NCBI RefSeq assembly: GCF_027497255.1
Contig: NZ_CP114903.1
Coordinates: 4,402,001-4,466,000 of the forward strand
Direction: 5' to 3'
Origin: Micromonospora sp. WMMD882
Lineage (GTDB): Bacteria; Actinomycetota; Actinomycetes; Mycobacteriales; Micromonosporaceae
Length of the DNA: 64,000 nt
The position numbers were made by a program, and so were the translations under genes. Positions 15,991 to 24,476 of the stretch are shown here, in pieces; positions within the stretch are counted from its first letter, which is position 1, and the number at the start of each line of letters is the position of its first letter. Below the pieces are notes generated by a model, which searched no databases, was not told where the DNA came from, and was given only the letters and a program-made list of their open reading frames with translations.

Positions 15991-16021
15991 TTCGCGTACC
16001 CGGGAAGAAGTGGCCGCGGGC

Positions 16022-16651
16022 TCAGGCGGCTGCCCGGTGGGCGGGGTGGCGGCGGCGGCCGGGCCGCTGACCGGGCAGGTCGGCGGGCGTCGAGGGGTCG
16101 GCCGGCGGCGTGTGGCCGGCGGGCGGCGCCGAACCGGCGGGCGGCGAGCCGGCGGACAGCGCGGCGGCGGACCCGCTGGCGGTCGGGTCGAGCCAGACCT
16201 GCACCGCCGGGCGGGCGTGGGCCGGGTCCAGGTAGATCGCGTCGGCGGGCGCGCGCCGGGCCAGCATCGCCACGTCGACGGTGAACTCGAACAGCCGCCA
16301 GTCGGCCCCCGGACGCGCCCGCGCCCCCTCGGCCAGCCGGGCCACCCGGGCCCGGTCGGTCACCGGGCGCGCGTGCCCGGCCACGTACGCCTCGTCGTCG
16401 CTGTCTTCCGGCGGGAACGAGTGCAGCGCGTAGCGACCGTCGCGTTCGAGGTCACGCCGCTTGGGCGAGTCGACCACGAAGCAGAACAGCCCCTCGTCGG
16501 TGATGACCGGGGAGACCGGGTGGACCCGGGGGCCGCCGTCGGCCCGGACGGTGGCCAGGTAGCCGAAGCCGGGGCCGTACTGCTGAAGGAGAACGCGGAT
16601 CCCGTCGGCGAGGCGGGGCTCGTCGGCGGCGAACTCGGACCAGGAAGCCAT
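16022..16651 (-). CDS. pyridoxamine 5'-phosphate oxidase family (FMN-binding split barrel) protein
   Basis: A 209-residue protein whose residues about 12-145 have the split-barrel pattern: [40 protein letters not shown] and [20 protein letters not shown]. This family binds FMN, F420 or heme. The substrate cannot be told, and residues for true PNPOx activity are not evident. The C-terminal 40 residues are Pro/Ala-rich and probably disordered. It is divergent from dcd, with 126 bp between the starts. Confidence 0.85.
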   Translation of the reverse strand: MASWSEFAADEPRLADGIRVLLQQYGPGFGYLATVRADGGPRVHPVSPVITDEGLFCFVVDSPKRRDLERDGRYALHSFPPEDSDDEAYVAGHARPVTDRARVARLAEGARARPGADWRLFEFTVDVAMLARRAPADAIYLDPAHARPAVQVWLDPTASGSAAALSAGSPPAGSAPPAGHTPPADPSTPADLPGQRPGRRRHPAHRAAA

Positions 16652-16777
16652 GCCGACATCCTATCGAACACGCGTACGAAAAATCAGCCCGACGCGCTGG
16701 TCATGCCGGATGTCGAGGGTCGGGACGCGGGCGGGCCGGACGGCGGCGCGGCCGACGCCGGTCGCTATGGTGGTGCG

Positions 16778-17362
16778 ATGCTGCTCTCCGACCGGGACCT
16801 CGTCGCCGAGATCAAGACCGGCACGCTGGCGCTGGAGCCGTTCGAGGCCGCGCTGGTGCAGCCGTCGAGCATCGACGTACGTCTGGACCGGCTCTTCCGG
16901 GTCTTCAACAACCACCTCTACACCCACATCGACCCGGCCCAGCAGCAGGACGACCTGACCTCGCTGGTGGAGGTGCCCGACGGCGAGCCGTACGTGCTGC
17001 ACCCCGGCGAGTTCGTCCTCGCCTCCACGCTGGAGGTGATCTCGCTCGGTGACCGGCTCGCCGCCCGGCTGGAGGGCAAGTCGAGCCTGGGCCGGCTGGG
17101 GCTGCTCACCCACTCCACCGCCGGGTTCATCGACCCGGGCTTCTCCGGGCACGTCACGCTGGAGCTGTCCAACGTGGCGAACCTGCCGATCACCCTCTGG
17201 CCGGGCATGAAGATCGGCCAGCTCTGCATCTTCCGGCTCTCCTCGCCGGCCGAGCACCCGTACGGCTCGGCGGTCTACGGCTCGCGCTACCAGGGGCAGC
17301 GTGGGCCGACCCCGAGCCGGGCCTGGCAGAACTGGCGCACCTGGCCGACCGGCCGGCGCTGA
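16778..17362 (+). CDS. dcd: dCTP deaminase, dUMP-forming type
   Basis: This 194-residue enzyme deaminates dCTP, and in actinobacteria usually also hydrolyses the product to dUMP for thymidylate synthesis. Motifs: [17 protein letters not shown] near residue 28, [33 protein letters not shown] and [20 protein letters not shown] with the catalytic Glu. The length and the C-terminal [19 protein letters not shown] tail are standard. The ATG at 16778 gives the family start MLLSDRDL. It is monocistronic and ends at a bidirectional terminator. Confidence 0.95.
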   Translation: MLLSDRDLVAEIKTGTLALEPFEAALVQPSSIDVRLDRLFRVFNNHLYTHIDPAQQQDDLTSLVEVPDGEPYVLHPGEFVLASTLEVISLGDRLAARLEGKSSLGRLGLLTHSTAGFIDPGFSGHVTLELSNVANLPITLWPGMKIGQLCIFRLSSPAEHPYGSAVYGSRYQGQRGPTPSRAWQNWRTWPTGRR

Positions 17363-17366
17363 CCAC

Positions 17367-17394
17367 GTCCGGGGGACGGGAACGCCCCCCGGAC
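17367..17394. terminator. bidirectional terminator
   Basis: GTCCGGGGG and CCCCCGGAC pair over 9 bp with a 10-nt loop, between the convergent dcd and CU044_5270-type genes. Confidence 0.75.
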
Positions 17395-17403
17395 GCACGG
17401 TGG

Positions 17404-18495
17404 CTAATCGCAGCCCAGCGCCTCCTGGTACCGGTCGGGCGCGCGGCCGGCGGCCACCCTGTCGGTGGTCTCCCAGAACACCTCGGGCCAGTCGCCCTCG
17501 ACGTCCATCTGGCGCAGCACCTTCCACTTCCGGCTGCCGTTCAGCGCGTCGACGGCCCGGCGGGCGGCGGCGTCGTCGCCGGCCTCCTTCGCGCGCAGCC
17601 ACTCGGCGATCCAGCCGCAGCCGACCCGCCCGATCACCTCGACGCCGAACTGGTAGGTGTCGTTGGCCCCCGGCATGGTCAGCTTGCCGGGGTCGAAGCC
17701 GGGCGGCAGCGGCACGTCGGCGAGGATCTCCGCGGCCCGCTCGTCGACCGTCTCCGGGGTGACGACGTGCGGCGGCAGCGCGGCCAACCAACTCCGGGCG
17801 TCGACCCGGACCACGCTCGCGAGCACCTTGTCGAAATCCGTCCGGCTCCAGGCACCGCTGGTACGCAGCTCCACGAAGGAGCCGTCGCGGGGGCGGAGCA
17901 TGACCGCGAAGTCGCTGGCGCTGTACCGGAACAGGTCGCCCGGCCAGCCGTTCACGCTCACCTGCTCCGGCTTGCTGACGTGCAGCCGGTCCGCGCGGTA
18001 GAGGTCGTACCGGGCGGCCGGGTACCAGTTCATCTCCAGCGTCCGGCCGCCCTTGCCGAACGCGATGGTGCCTTCCTGCTCCGCGAACCCGTAGACGGTG
18101 GTGACCTGCCAGCCGGGCTCGTCGATCAGCAGCCGCGGGTTCTCCTCGGCCGCCTTGAGCACCATCGCCGAATACCTGGCCGGGCCCGTCGCCGGATCCG
18201 TCGTCTCGGTGGCGATCGGCGGTGCCCCCGGCTCGCCCGGCGGTTCGACCAGCAGCGAGACGCCCAGCAGACCGGCGAGGACGGCCGCCGCGACGCCGGC
18301 GACGGCGAGTCGACCCGGCAGGAAGCGGCGGCGCGGGCGGCGACGTTCGGCCGGCGGGCCGGCGACGGGTTCGAGCGTCGGCACGGACATGATCTCCTCC
18401 AGGAGGTTCTGCGCGGCCCCGTCGAGGTGGCTGATGGTCCCCGGTCGGTACGGGTCGGCGTCCCGGATCGTCCGGTCCAGGTGGTCGTGGGTCAT
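17404..18495 (-). CDS. CU044_5270-type membrane protein, coupled to sigma factor
   Basis: The protein has 363 residues. A cytoplasmic N-terminus (about 85 residues, containing LDGAAQNLLEEIMS) is followed by one membrane helix (RLAVAGVAAAVLAGLLGVSL, about residues 63-83) and a large extracellular domain. That domain includes WQVTTVYGFAEQEGTIAFG and LEMNWYPAARYDLYRADR. The layout and its position after an ECF sigma gene match the actinobacterial CU044_5270 family. Its ATG overlaps the sigma stop by ATGA. By context it may act as a membrane regulator (anti-sigma-like), but no zinc-finger anti-sigma motif is visible, so that is inference. Confidence 0.85.
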   Translation of the reverse strand: MTHDHLDRTIRDADPYRPGTISHLDGAAQNLLEEIMSVPTLEPVAGPPAERRRPRRRFLPGRLAVAGVAAAVLAGLLGVSLLVEPPGEPGAPPIATETTDPATGPARYSAMVLKAAEENPRLLIDEPGWQVTTVYGFAEQEGTIAFGKGGRTLEMNWYPAARYDLYRADRLHVSKPEQVSVNGWPGDLFRYSASDFAVMLRPRDGSFVELRTSGAWSRTDFDKVLASVVRVDARSWLAALPPHVVTPETVDERAAEILADVPLPPGFDPGKLTMPGANDTYQFGVEVIGRVGCGWIAEWLRAKEAGDDAAARRAVDALNGSRKWKVLRQMDVEGDWPEVFWETTDRVAAGRAPDRYQEALGCD

Positions 18496-19058
18496 CGGCC
18501 CTCCTCCGCGGCGCGTGCGGCCATGACGTCGAGTACATGTCCGGGCGGTCCCGGATCGTCACCGACGAGATCCCGCAGCCGGGCCCGGGCGCGGGACAAC
18601 CGGGTCCGGACCGCCGCCGCGCTGACGCCGAGCACCACCGCCGCCTCGCGGGGCTCCAGGCCCTCCCAGAAGGTCAGCATCAGCACCTCCCGGTCCAGCT
18701 CACCGAGCCGGGCCAGCGCGGCCCGGACGGTGAGCCGTTCCGGCACCTCGCTGCCCGGGTCGACGCCGGCACCGCCCCGCAGCCGTTGCCGCAGCCGGTC
18801 ACCCAGCCGCTCCCGGCGCGCCCCGGCGCGGTGGTGGTTGGCCAGCACCCGTCGGGCCACCCCGTACAGCCACAGTCGCGCCTCCGCCTCGGGTGGCACG
18901 TCCCGGCTGCGCCGCCAGGCGACCAGGAAGGTGTCGGCGACCACGTCGGCCGCGTCCTCGGGTTGCTGCACGCGCCGCAGGGCGTACGCCAGCAGCGGCT
19001 CGAAGTTGGCCGCGTAGACGCGTCGGAAGCGGTCCTCGTGCTCGGTTCCGGAAGCCAC
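18492..19058 (-). CDS. ECF-type RNA polymerase sigma factor
   Basis: In this 188-residue protein region 2 reads FEPLLAYALRRVQQPEDAAD and VVADTFLVAWRR. Region 4 reads LGELDREVLMLTFWEGLEPR, then EAAVVLGVSAAAVRTRLSRA. The start GTG 19058 has GGAGTAGGC directly upstream and gives the family-typical N-terminus. It is translated together with the following membrane protein (4-bp overlap). Such sigma factors respond to envelope or metabolic stress; the signal is unknown here. Confidence 0.93.
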   Translation of the reverse strand: MASGTEHEDRFRRVYAANFEPLLAYALRRVQQPEDAADVVADTFLVAWRRSRDVPPEAEARLWLYGVARRVLANHHRAGARRERLGDRLRQRLRGGAGVDPGSEVPERLTVRAALARLGELDREVLMLTFWEGLEPREAAVVLGVSAAAVRTRLSRARARLRDLVGDDPGPPGHVLDVMAARAAEEGR

Positions 19059-19106
19059 GCCTACTCCATGTCCGGTCGGGCGTCCATCGTGACAGCCCGG
19101 ACGGGA

Positions 19107-19139
19107 CGGGTCCCCGGCGCGAAACGCGCCGGGGACCCG
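19107..19139. terminator. strong 15-bp stem terminator
   Basis: CGGGTCCCCGGCGCG and CGCGCCGGGGACCCG are perfect complements around an AAA loop. It lies just past the stop of the NlpC/P60 gene (minus strand) and insulates the downstream sigma operon. Confidence 0.85.
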
Positions 19140-19145
19140 CAACCG

Positions 19146-20213
19146 TCACCCGGCGGGACGACCGAAGCTGTGCACCGGGCCGTCGTCGACCCGTTTCATC
19201 TTGATCGGCGCTCCGGCGCGGGACGCGTGCACGATCCACCCGCCGCCGACGTACATGCCGACGTGGTGCAGGTCGGCGTAGTAGAACACCAGGTCACCGG
19301 GGCGCAGGTCGCTCCGGTCCACCCGGGCCGTCACCCGCCGCTGCTGGGCGGCGTTGTGCGGCAGCCGCACCCCGGCCCGGGACCACGCGGCCAGCGTCAG
19401 CCCCGAACAGTCGTACGCGTCGGGACCCTCGGCCCCCCAGACGTACGGCTTGCCGAGCTGGGCGCAGGCGAACGTGGCCGCCCGCCCGCCGGCCCCGCCG
19501 ACGTACGCCGTCGGGCAGGGGACCGGTCGCGCCGCGCCGCCCGCGCTGCCGCCGTACGCCTTGAGGCGCAGTTTCTGCAGGTGGGCGATGGAGCCGTCGA
19601 TCTGACGGCGTTTGGCGTCCAGGTGTTTCTCGACCCCGCTGAGCTGGACGATCAGCCGGTCCAGCGGCGCCTTGCGGGCGGTGAGCTGATCCCGCAGCTC
19701 GACCACGTGCCGGATCTTCGCCTGCCGGCGGCGGGCGAACTGGTCGAGCACTTCGAGATGGTCGGCGACCAGGGCCGGCGACCGGCTGGTGAGCATCACG
19801 TTCAGGGCGGAGGCGCTCTCGCCCTTGTACGCCCGTACCGCGAGCACGTCGACCTGACTCATCGCCTGGTCGACCTGGCGTTTCAGCGGCTCGATGCGGG
19901 CGGCCAGCGCCGCCGCCTGCCGGCGTTTGCCGGCCAGCGCCTGGCGGGTGGCGTTGTGCTGTTCGATGACCGGTTCCAGAGTGTTCCACTCGCGGTCGAT
20001 CCGGCGTTCGATCTCGTCGATCGAGAGCGCGGCCGGCGGCGCCGTCGGTGGACTGGCGTGGGCCGGGACGACGCCGACGGTGACGACGGCGACTCCGGCG
20101 AGGGCGATGACTACGGTGGTGGTGCAGCGGGACCAGCATGGGCGCGGCGCAGCCGCCGTCCGGTCGGCCGGGGCCGGTCGGACGGACGTCGGCCGCGGGG
20201 CATGGTGTGCCAC
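19146..20213 (-). CDS. NlpC/P60 peptidoglycan endopeptidase, riboswitch-controlled
   Basis: This 355-residue secreted protein starts at GTG 20213. Residues about 25-52 are the signal peptide (VVIALAGVAVVTVGVVPAHA). Residues 60-215 are a long coiled coil (IERRIDREWNTLEPVIEQ onward), as in RipA-type enzymes. Residues about 245-355 are the NlpC/P60 domain with catalytic Cys in DAYDCSGLTLAAW, His in DLHHVGMYVGGG and a third polar residue after WIVHA. The family cuts the D-Glu-mDAP bond in the peptide stem. The coiled coil probably keeps it inactive or docks it at the divisome. A c-di-AMP riboswitch in the leader ties expression to the wall/osmotic second messenger. Confidence 0.92.
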   Translation of the reverse strand: MAHHAPRPTSVRPAPADRTAAAPRPCWSRCTTTVVIALAGVAVVTVGVVPAHASPPTAPPAALSIDEIERRIDREWNTLEPVIEQHNATRQALAGKRRQAAALAARIEPLKRQVDQAMSQVDVLAVRAYKGESASALNVMLTSRSPALVADHLEVLDQFARRRQAKIRHVVELRDQLTARKAPLDRLIVQLSGVEKHLDAKRRQIDGSIAHLQKLRLKAYGGSAGGAARPVPCPTAYVGGAGGRAATFACAQLGKPYVWGAEGPDAYDCSGLTLAAWSRAGVRLPHNAAQQRRVTARVDRSDLRPGDLVFYYADLHHVGMYVGGGWIVHASRAGAPIKMKRVDDGPVHSFGRPAG

Positions 20214-20229
20214 CGGGCTCCGTACTCCT

Positions 20230-20360
20230 TCTTCCTCGACCGCCTACCGGGTTAGCTGACGGGTTCGGGCGGGAAGGGGGCGCCCTACCGCGATGCGGAT
20301 TCACCCCGATGGTGCTCGGTGGGTCCCCGGCTCGCTCTGCTGTGGCGACTCTCTCGGGTG
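20230..20360 (-). promoter_or_regulatory. cyclic di-AMP riboswitch (ydaO/yuaA type)
   Basis: On the minus strand the leader of the NlpC/P60 gene contains the conserved blocks in order: CCGGGGACCCACCGAGCACC (20311-20330), GGGGTGAATCCGCATCG with GGTAGGGCG (20281-20307), then CCCGAACCCGTCAGCTAACC followed by CGGTAGGCGG (20240-20270). These are the signature GGGGACCC, GGGUGAAUC and CCCGAACCCGUCAGCUAACC elements of the ydaO class as known from Streptomyces rpfA and NlpC/P60 leaders. The start codon is about 20 nt past the aptamer, so control is probably by terminator or ribosome-site masking, with c-di-AMP turning the gene off. Confidence 0.92.
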
Positions 20361-20596
20361 GTGATCTCGATGCGACTCGGCGGTGCCGGGCCGTAGTCGC
20401 CCCGATTGGCGGCTGTCACCGGCTCGGCAACTGCCGACGATAGGTACGGGCGTCGTGGTTCCGCAACGAACCCGGCCAATCGGTGACCTGCCGATATCCG
20501 ACAGTAACCGGAAATCACGGCGATCGTTCCGCGATACGGAGAGGTCCCCGGCCGATGGCCGGGGACCTCCGAGTTGCTGCTGGTACGCGCCTGCGG

Positions 20597-21613
20597 TCAG
20601 TACGGGCGGCGGAACCCGGCGACCGGCATGTGGTTGATGCTGGCCACCTGCACCGGCTTACCGGCCCGGGGCGCGTGCACCATGATGCTGTTGCCCAGGT
20701 AGAGCCCGACGTGGTGCAGGTCGCTGAAGAAGAACACCAGGTCGCCGGGGCGGGCCTCGGAACGGCTGATCGCCTTGGTCTCCCGCCACTGCGCGCCGGT
20801 GAAGTGGGTCAGGCTGATCCCGGCCGCCCGGTAGGCGTACTGGGTGAGCCCGGAGCAGTCGAACGCGTTCGGCCCGGTGGCCCCCCAGACGTACGGGTCG
20901 CCGACCTGGGCGCAGGCCGTCCTGATCGCGGTGTTGGCGGCGGCGCTGATCACGCCCTTGATCATCGGGCAGCCGGGGGCGCTCACCACGGACTTCGGCA
21001 TGGACGCCCGGAGCCGCTTGATCTCGGCGTCGATCTTGACCTTCTTCTCCGCCAGCTCCTTCTCCTGCTTGGTCTGGGCGGTGATCAGCGCGTCGAGCTT
21101 CTCCTTCTCGGCGGTGTAGCGGGCCTGGATGGCCAGCACCCCCTCCAGCTCCTTGCGCTGGTGGGCGGCGAGCCGGTCGAGCATGCCGATCTGCTCGGCC
21201 AGCGTGCCCGGCTTGGCGTTGACCAGCAGCGCGCCGATCTCGGCCGACGGGCCGGTCATGTAGTGCTGGGAGGCGAGCGCGCCGACCCGGTTCATCGCCA
21301 TGTCGCTCTGCAGGGCGAGCGGCTCGATCTTCTTCTCCAGCTCGGCCGACTTCTTCCGGTTGACCTTGAGCTGGCTGCGGACGTCGTTGTACTTCTCGAT
21401 GGTGGGTTCGAGCTGCTCCCACTGCTTGTCGATCTGCGCCTCGATCTCCTCCGGAGTGGGCGCGGCGTGGGCGGGAGCGGCGAGCAGGCCGGCGCCGACC
21501 ACGGCGGCGGCGGCCAGGGTGACCAGGTGTCGTGCGAACCGGCGCAGCCCACCCGGGTGGGTGGGGAGCCGATCCGGCGCGTGACGCTGAGCGGGCAGGG
21601 CTGCCACCGGCAC
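20597..21613 (-). CDS. NlpC/P60 peptidoglycan endopeptidase, second copy
   Basis: A 338-residue paralogue of the preceding enzyme. It starts at GTG 21613 behind AAAGGAG, has a signal peptide (LVTLAAAAVVGAGLLAAPAHA) and a coiled coil (IEAQIDKQWEQLEPTIEKYN onward). The NlpC/P60 domain shows Cys in NAFDCSGLTQYAY, His in DLHHVGLYLGNS and VHAPRAGKP. The arrangement equals mycobacterial RipA/RipB-like hydrolases needed for daughter-cell separation. Unlike its neighbour it has no c-di-AMP riboswitch. A housekeeping-like promoter (21701-21729) lies 88 bp upstream, so the two are expressed differently. Confidence 0.93.
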   Translation of the reverse strand: MPVAALPAQRHAPDRLPTHPGGLRRFARHLVTLAAAAVVGAGLLAAPAHAAPTPEEIEAQIDKQWEQLEPTIEKYNDVRSQLKVNRKKSAELEKKIEPLALQSDMAMNRVGALASQHYMTGPSAEIGALLVNAKPGTLAEQIGMLDRLAAHQRKELEGVLAIQARYTAEKEKLDALITAQTKQEKELAEKKVKIDAEIKRLRASMPKSVVSAPGCPMIKGVISAAANTAIRTACAQVGDPYVWGATGPNAFDCSGLTQYAYRAAGISLTHFTGAQWRETKAISRSEARPGDLVFFFSDLHHVGLYLGNSIMVHAPRAGKPVQVASINHMPVAGFRRPY

Positions 21614-21700
21614 CGAACTCCTTTGGCGAGCAGGACCACCGGGCGCCCCGCGAGGGGAAGAAGCTGGGCGGGGCAGACGATCCACAGCGGCCGGAGCCCC

Positions 21701-21729
21701 ACATTAGAGAGGCGACGAAGCGATATCAA
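21701..21729 (-). promoter_or_regulatory. housekeeping sigma-type promoter
   Basis: TTGATA (21724-21729), a 17-bp spacer and TAATGT (21701-21706) on the minus strand face the second NlpC/P60 gene. Both boxes are close to consensus with ideal spacing. Confidence 0.65.
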
Positions 21730-21746
21730 GGCGAGGGGTACTCACA

Positions 21747-22790
21747 TCACCCCCGGCCTACCGGCCGACCACCCACCGTGGCCGAACCACGCCCCACGAT
21801 GGCGGTCAGCACGTCGTCCAGGGTCACCACCCCGAGTGGACGCCGACCGTCGCTCACCAGGACCATGTGCCGTCGCTCACGCCGCATCGCCAGCAGCAGA
21901 TCGGCAAGCGTACGGTCCGGCGGCACCACGGCCAGCGGCCGGTACACCTCGGCCGGCACCGGTGCCCGGCGGCTCGCTCCCGCGTACCCGAGCACGTCCT
22001 TGACGTGGACGAAGCCGAGCACCCGGCGGGTGGCCCGCTGCACCACCGGGAACCGGGACCGCCCCGTCCGGGTGGCCAGCACCTCCAACGCGGCCGGTGA
22101 GACGTCGTCGGCCACCGTCGTCACCGTGGACCACGGTTGCAGCGCGTCTCCGGCCGTCCGGGTGTGCAGGGCCAGCGCGCCGGTGATCCGGGCGTGCTCC
22201 TCCGACCCGAGCAGCCCCTCGGTACGCGCCTGCGACACCAGCGCGGCCAGCTCCTCCGCGGTGAACACGGTCTTCACCGCGTCCGTCGCCTCGATCCGCC
22301 AGAACCGCAGCACCCGCCGGGACGCCCACTTCATCGCCAGCAGCAGCGGCTTCGTGGCGACGCAGAACGCCAGCATCGCCGGCCCCAACCAGAGCGCCGA
22401 CGGCTCCGGCCCGGCCAGGGTGATGTTCTTCGGCACCATCTCGCCGACCACCGTGTGCAGGAACACCACCACGCCGAGGGCCAGCACGAACGCCACCGGG
22501 TGGATCGCCCTGTCGGGCAACCCGGCCGCGTGGAACACCGGCTCCAGCAGGTGGGCCAGCGCCGGCTCGGCGATCGCGCCGAGACCCAGCGAGCAGACCG
22601 TGATGCCGAGCTGCGCGCCGGCGATCATCAACGGGATCTGGTTCATCGCCGACAACGCCCACCGGGCCCGCTTCGAGGTCGCGGCCAACGGCTCGATCAC
22701 GGTACGGCGAGAGGCGATCAGGGCGAACTCACTGCCCACGAAGAACCCGTTGCCGAGCAGCAGGGCCACGCCGATCAGCAGCTCAGCCAC
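21747..22790 (-). CDS. CNNM/CorC-type transporter-like protein with CBS pair
   Basis: In this 347-residue protein residues 1-190 form the DUF21/CNNM membrane domain (ELLIGVALLLGNGFFVGSEF, GAQLGITVCSLGLGAIAEP, VGEMVPKNITLAGPEPSALW). Two CBS motifs follow (SRFPVVQRATRRVLGFVHV and HMVLVSDGRRPLGVVTLDDV). The C-terminal CorC_HlyC domain is absent, unlike in its partner. CNNM proteins take part in Mg2+/Co2+ efflux or resistance. Its start overlaps the upstream gene's stop by 8 bp, so the two form a coupled pair and possibly a heterodimer. Confidence 0.88.
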   Translation of the reverse strand: MAELLIGVALLLGNGFFVGSEFALIASRRTVIEPLAATSKRARWALSAMNQIPLMIAGAQLGITVCSLGLGAIAEPALAHLLEPVFHAAGLPDRAIHPVAFVLALGVVVFLHTVVGEMVPKNITLAGPEPSALWLGPAMLAFCVATKPLLLAMKWASRRVLRFWRIEATDAVKTVFTAEELAALVSQARTEGLLGSEEHARITGALALHTRTAGDALQPWSTVTTVADDVSPAALEVLATRTGRSRFPVVQRATRRVLGFVHVKDVLGYAGASRRAPVPAEVYRPLAVVPPDRTLADLLLAMRRERRHMVLVSDGRRPLGVVTLDDVLTAIVGRGSATVGGRPVGRG

Positions 22791-24108
22791 GGTCGCCGGC
22801 CTCCTCGGGGCAGACCACCCGCACCTGTTCGACGCGGTGCCGCTCGACCTCCACCACGGTGAACTCGTAGCCGCTCTCGGCCACCGTCTCGCCGGCCGCC
22901 GGGATCCGGCCGAGCCGGGCCATCAGAAACCCCCCGAGCGTCTCGTACGGACCCTCGGGCAGCCGGAAGCCGGTCTGCTCGGCCAGCTCGTCGGAGCGGA
23001 GCACACCGTCCACCAGGGCGGTCCGCTCCCCGCCCGGCGCCGTCGCCCCCACCACCCCCACGTACGGCCCCGCAGCCGGGTCGAACTCGTCGGCGATCTC
23101 CCCGACCAGCTCCTCCACCAGGTCCTCGACGGTCACCACCCCGTCGGTGCCGCCGTACTCGTCGACCACGATCGCCAGGTCGGCCCCGGCGGCCGTCAAC
23201 GCGGCCAGGACGCTGTCGAGGTCCAGGCTCTCCGGCACGTACACCGGCTCGCGGGCCACCTGCCCGACGGTGGTGACCGCCCGGTGGACCAGCGGCACCC
23301 CGAGCGCGTCCGGCACCCCCGCCACGCCGATGACTAGGTCGAGCGTCTCCTCGTACACCGGGAAACGGGTCCGCCCGGTCCGCTGGGCCAGGGCGAGCAG
23401 CTCGGCGACCGTGGCGGTGGTCCGCAGGGCGACCACGTCGACCCGGGGGGTCATCGCCGCCGCGGCCCGCTTGTCGGCGAACCGGATGGTGCGCCGCATC
23501 AACATCGCCGTCTCCGGCGGCAGCGCGCCGGCCCGCGCCGAGATGACGGCCAGCAGTCCCAGCTCCTCCGGGGAACGGGCGCTGGCCAGCTCCTCCTGTG
23601 GCTCCACCCCCACCCGGCGGACCAGCCAGTTGGCCGACCCGTTCAGGGCCCGGATCAACCAGCCCAACGTCCGGGAGAAGGCCCGCATCCCGGCGGCGGT
23701 GGTCAACGCGACGGGCATCGGCCGGGCCAACGCCGCGTTCTTCGGGATCAACTCGCCGACCAGCATGGAGACCAGGGTCGCCAGCGCCAGGGCGAGCAAC
23801 GGGGTGAACCGGTCGGTGGCCGCCCCGGTGACCGGACGCAGCACCGGGGCGACGAGCCGGGCCAGCGCGGGTTCGGCGAGGTAGCCGGTGAGCAGCGCGG
23901 TGATGGTGATGCCGAGCTGGGCGCCGGAAAGCTGGAAGGAGAGCTCGCGCAGCGCCCGCCGGACCGTGCCGGCCCGGCCGTCCCCGGCGTCCGCGCGGCG
24001 GTCGATCTCCGCCCGGTCAACGGTGACCAGGGCGAACTCGGCCGCGACGAAGAACGCGTTGCCCACGGTCAGCAGCAGGAAGCCGACCAGCGGCAGCAGT
24101 GTGGTCAC
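22783..24108 (-). CDS. CNNM/CorC-type protein with CBS and CorC_HlyC domains
   Basis: This 441-residue protein starts at GTG 24108, giving the expected N-terminal helix (TTLLPLVGFLLLTVGNAFFV). The DUF21 domain has SGAQLGITITALLTGYLAEP and VGELIPKNAALARPM. A CBS pair spans about residues 210-330 (RTRFPVYEETLDLVIGVAG; IVVDEYGGTDGVVTVEDLVE). The C-terminal CorC_HlyC domain covers about residues 345-435 (RLPEGPYETLGGFLMARLG). This is the full hemolysin-C/CNNM layout, and with the shorter downstream gene it forms a typical actinobacterial tandem. Likely Mg2+ or divalent-cation handling at the membrane. Confidence 0.9.
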   Translation of the reverse strand: MTTLLPLVGFLLLTVGNAFFVAAEFALVTVDRAEIDRRADAGDGRAGTVRRALRELSFQLSGAQLGITITALLTGYLAEPALARLVAPVLRPVTGAATDRFTPLLALALATLVSMLVGELIPKNAALARPMPVALTTAAGMRAFSRTLGWLIRALNGSANWLVRRVGVEPQEELASARSPEELGLLAVISARAGALPPETAMLMRRTIRFADKRAAAAMTPRVDVVALRTTATVAELLALAQRTGRTRFPVYEETLDLVIGVAGVPDALGVPLVHRAVTTVGQVAREPVYVPESLDLDSVLAALTAAGADLAIVVDEYGGTDGVVTVEDLVEELVGEIADEFDPAAGPYVGVVGATAPGGERTALVDGVLRSDELAEQTGFRLPEGPYETLGGFLMARLGRIPAAGETVAESGYEFTVVEVERHRVEQVRVVCPEEAGDRG

Positions 24109-24219
24109 GAGTAAACCGTCGATGATCGATCCACCTCGACGCGGATTCTCCCATGACGGACCGCTGTCGCACGAGTACGCAAAAGCGTCGGCTGCCCGAC
24201 TGCGCCCCGCCCGCCGCCC

Positions 24220-24252
24220 GGTGGGTGGTGGGTGGTGGGTGGTGGGTGGTGG
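24220..24252 (+). repeat. (GTGGGTG)n tandem repeat
   Basis: Four copies of GTGGGTG in a row give regularly spaced G-runs on the plus strand, a candidate G-quadruplex. It lies in the gene-free stretch 24109-24864 upstream of the CNNM pair. The remainder of that gap is low-complexity (ACCACC, CACGGA) apart from the hairpin below. Confidence 0.8.
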
Positions 24253-24476
24253 CCCGTCCCCGTGCCGGGTCCGGGTGCTGCCGCGCCAGGGTGTCGGGGC
24301 GTCTCCTCCTGCCACGGCTGCCCGCACGCCACCGACCAGGACGGTCATCTCGGGCGGCGGCGACCCGACGTGGCCGTCCACAGCACCGGCGTAGCGGCGA
24401 ACATGCCCACGTGGCGCAGGCGCGTCCCCTGGTCACCGTCGTCGAGGATGCCCAGACCCTACCTGCCCCGAACTTC

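Noticed and set aside
17404..18495. Canonical zinc-binding anti-sigma factor
   Set aside because: Context suggests anti-sigma function, but no HxxxCxxC motif is present, so only the CU044_5270-type call is kept.
20597..21790. Second c-di-AMP riboswitch before the other NlpC/P60 gene
   Set aside because: The 180-bp leader lacks the GGGUGAAUC and CAGCUAACC elements; only a promoter is visible.
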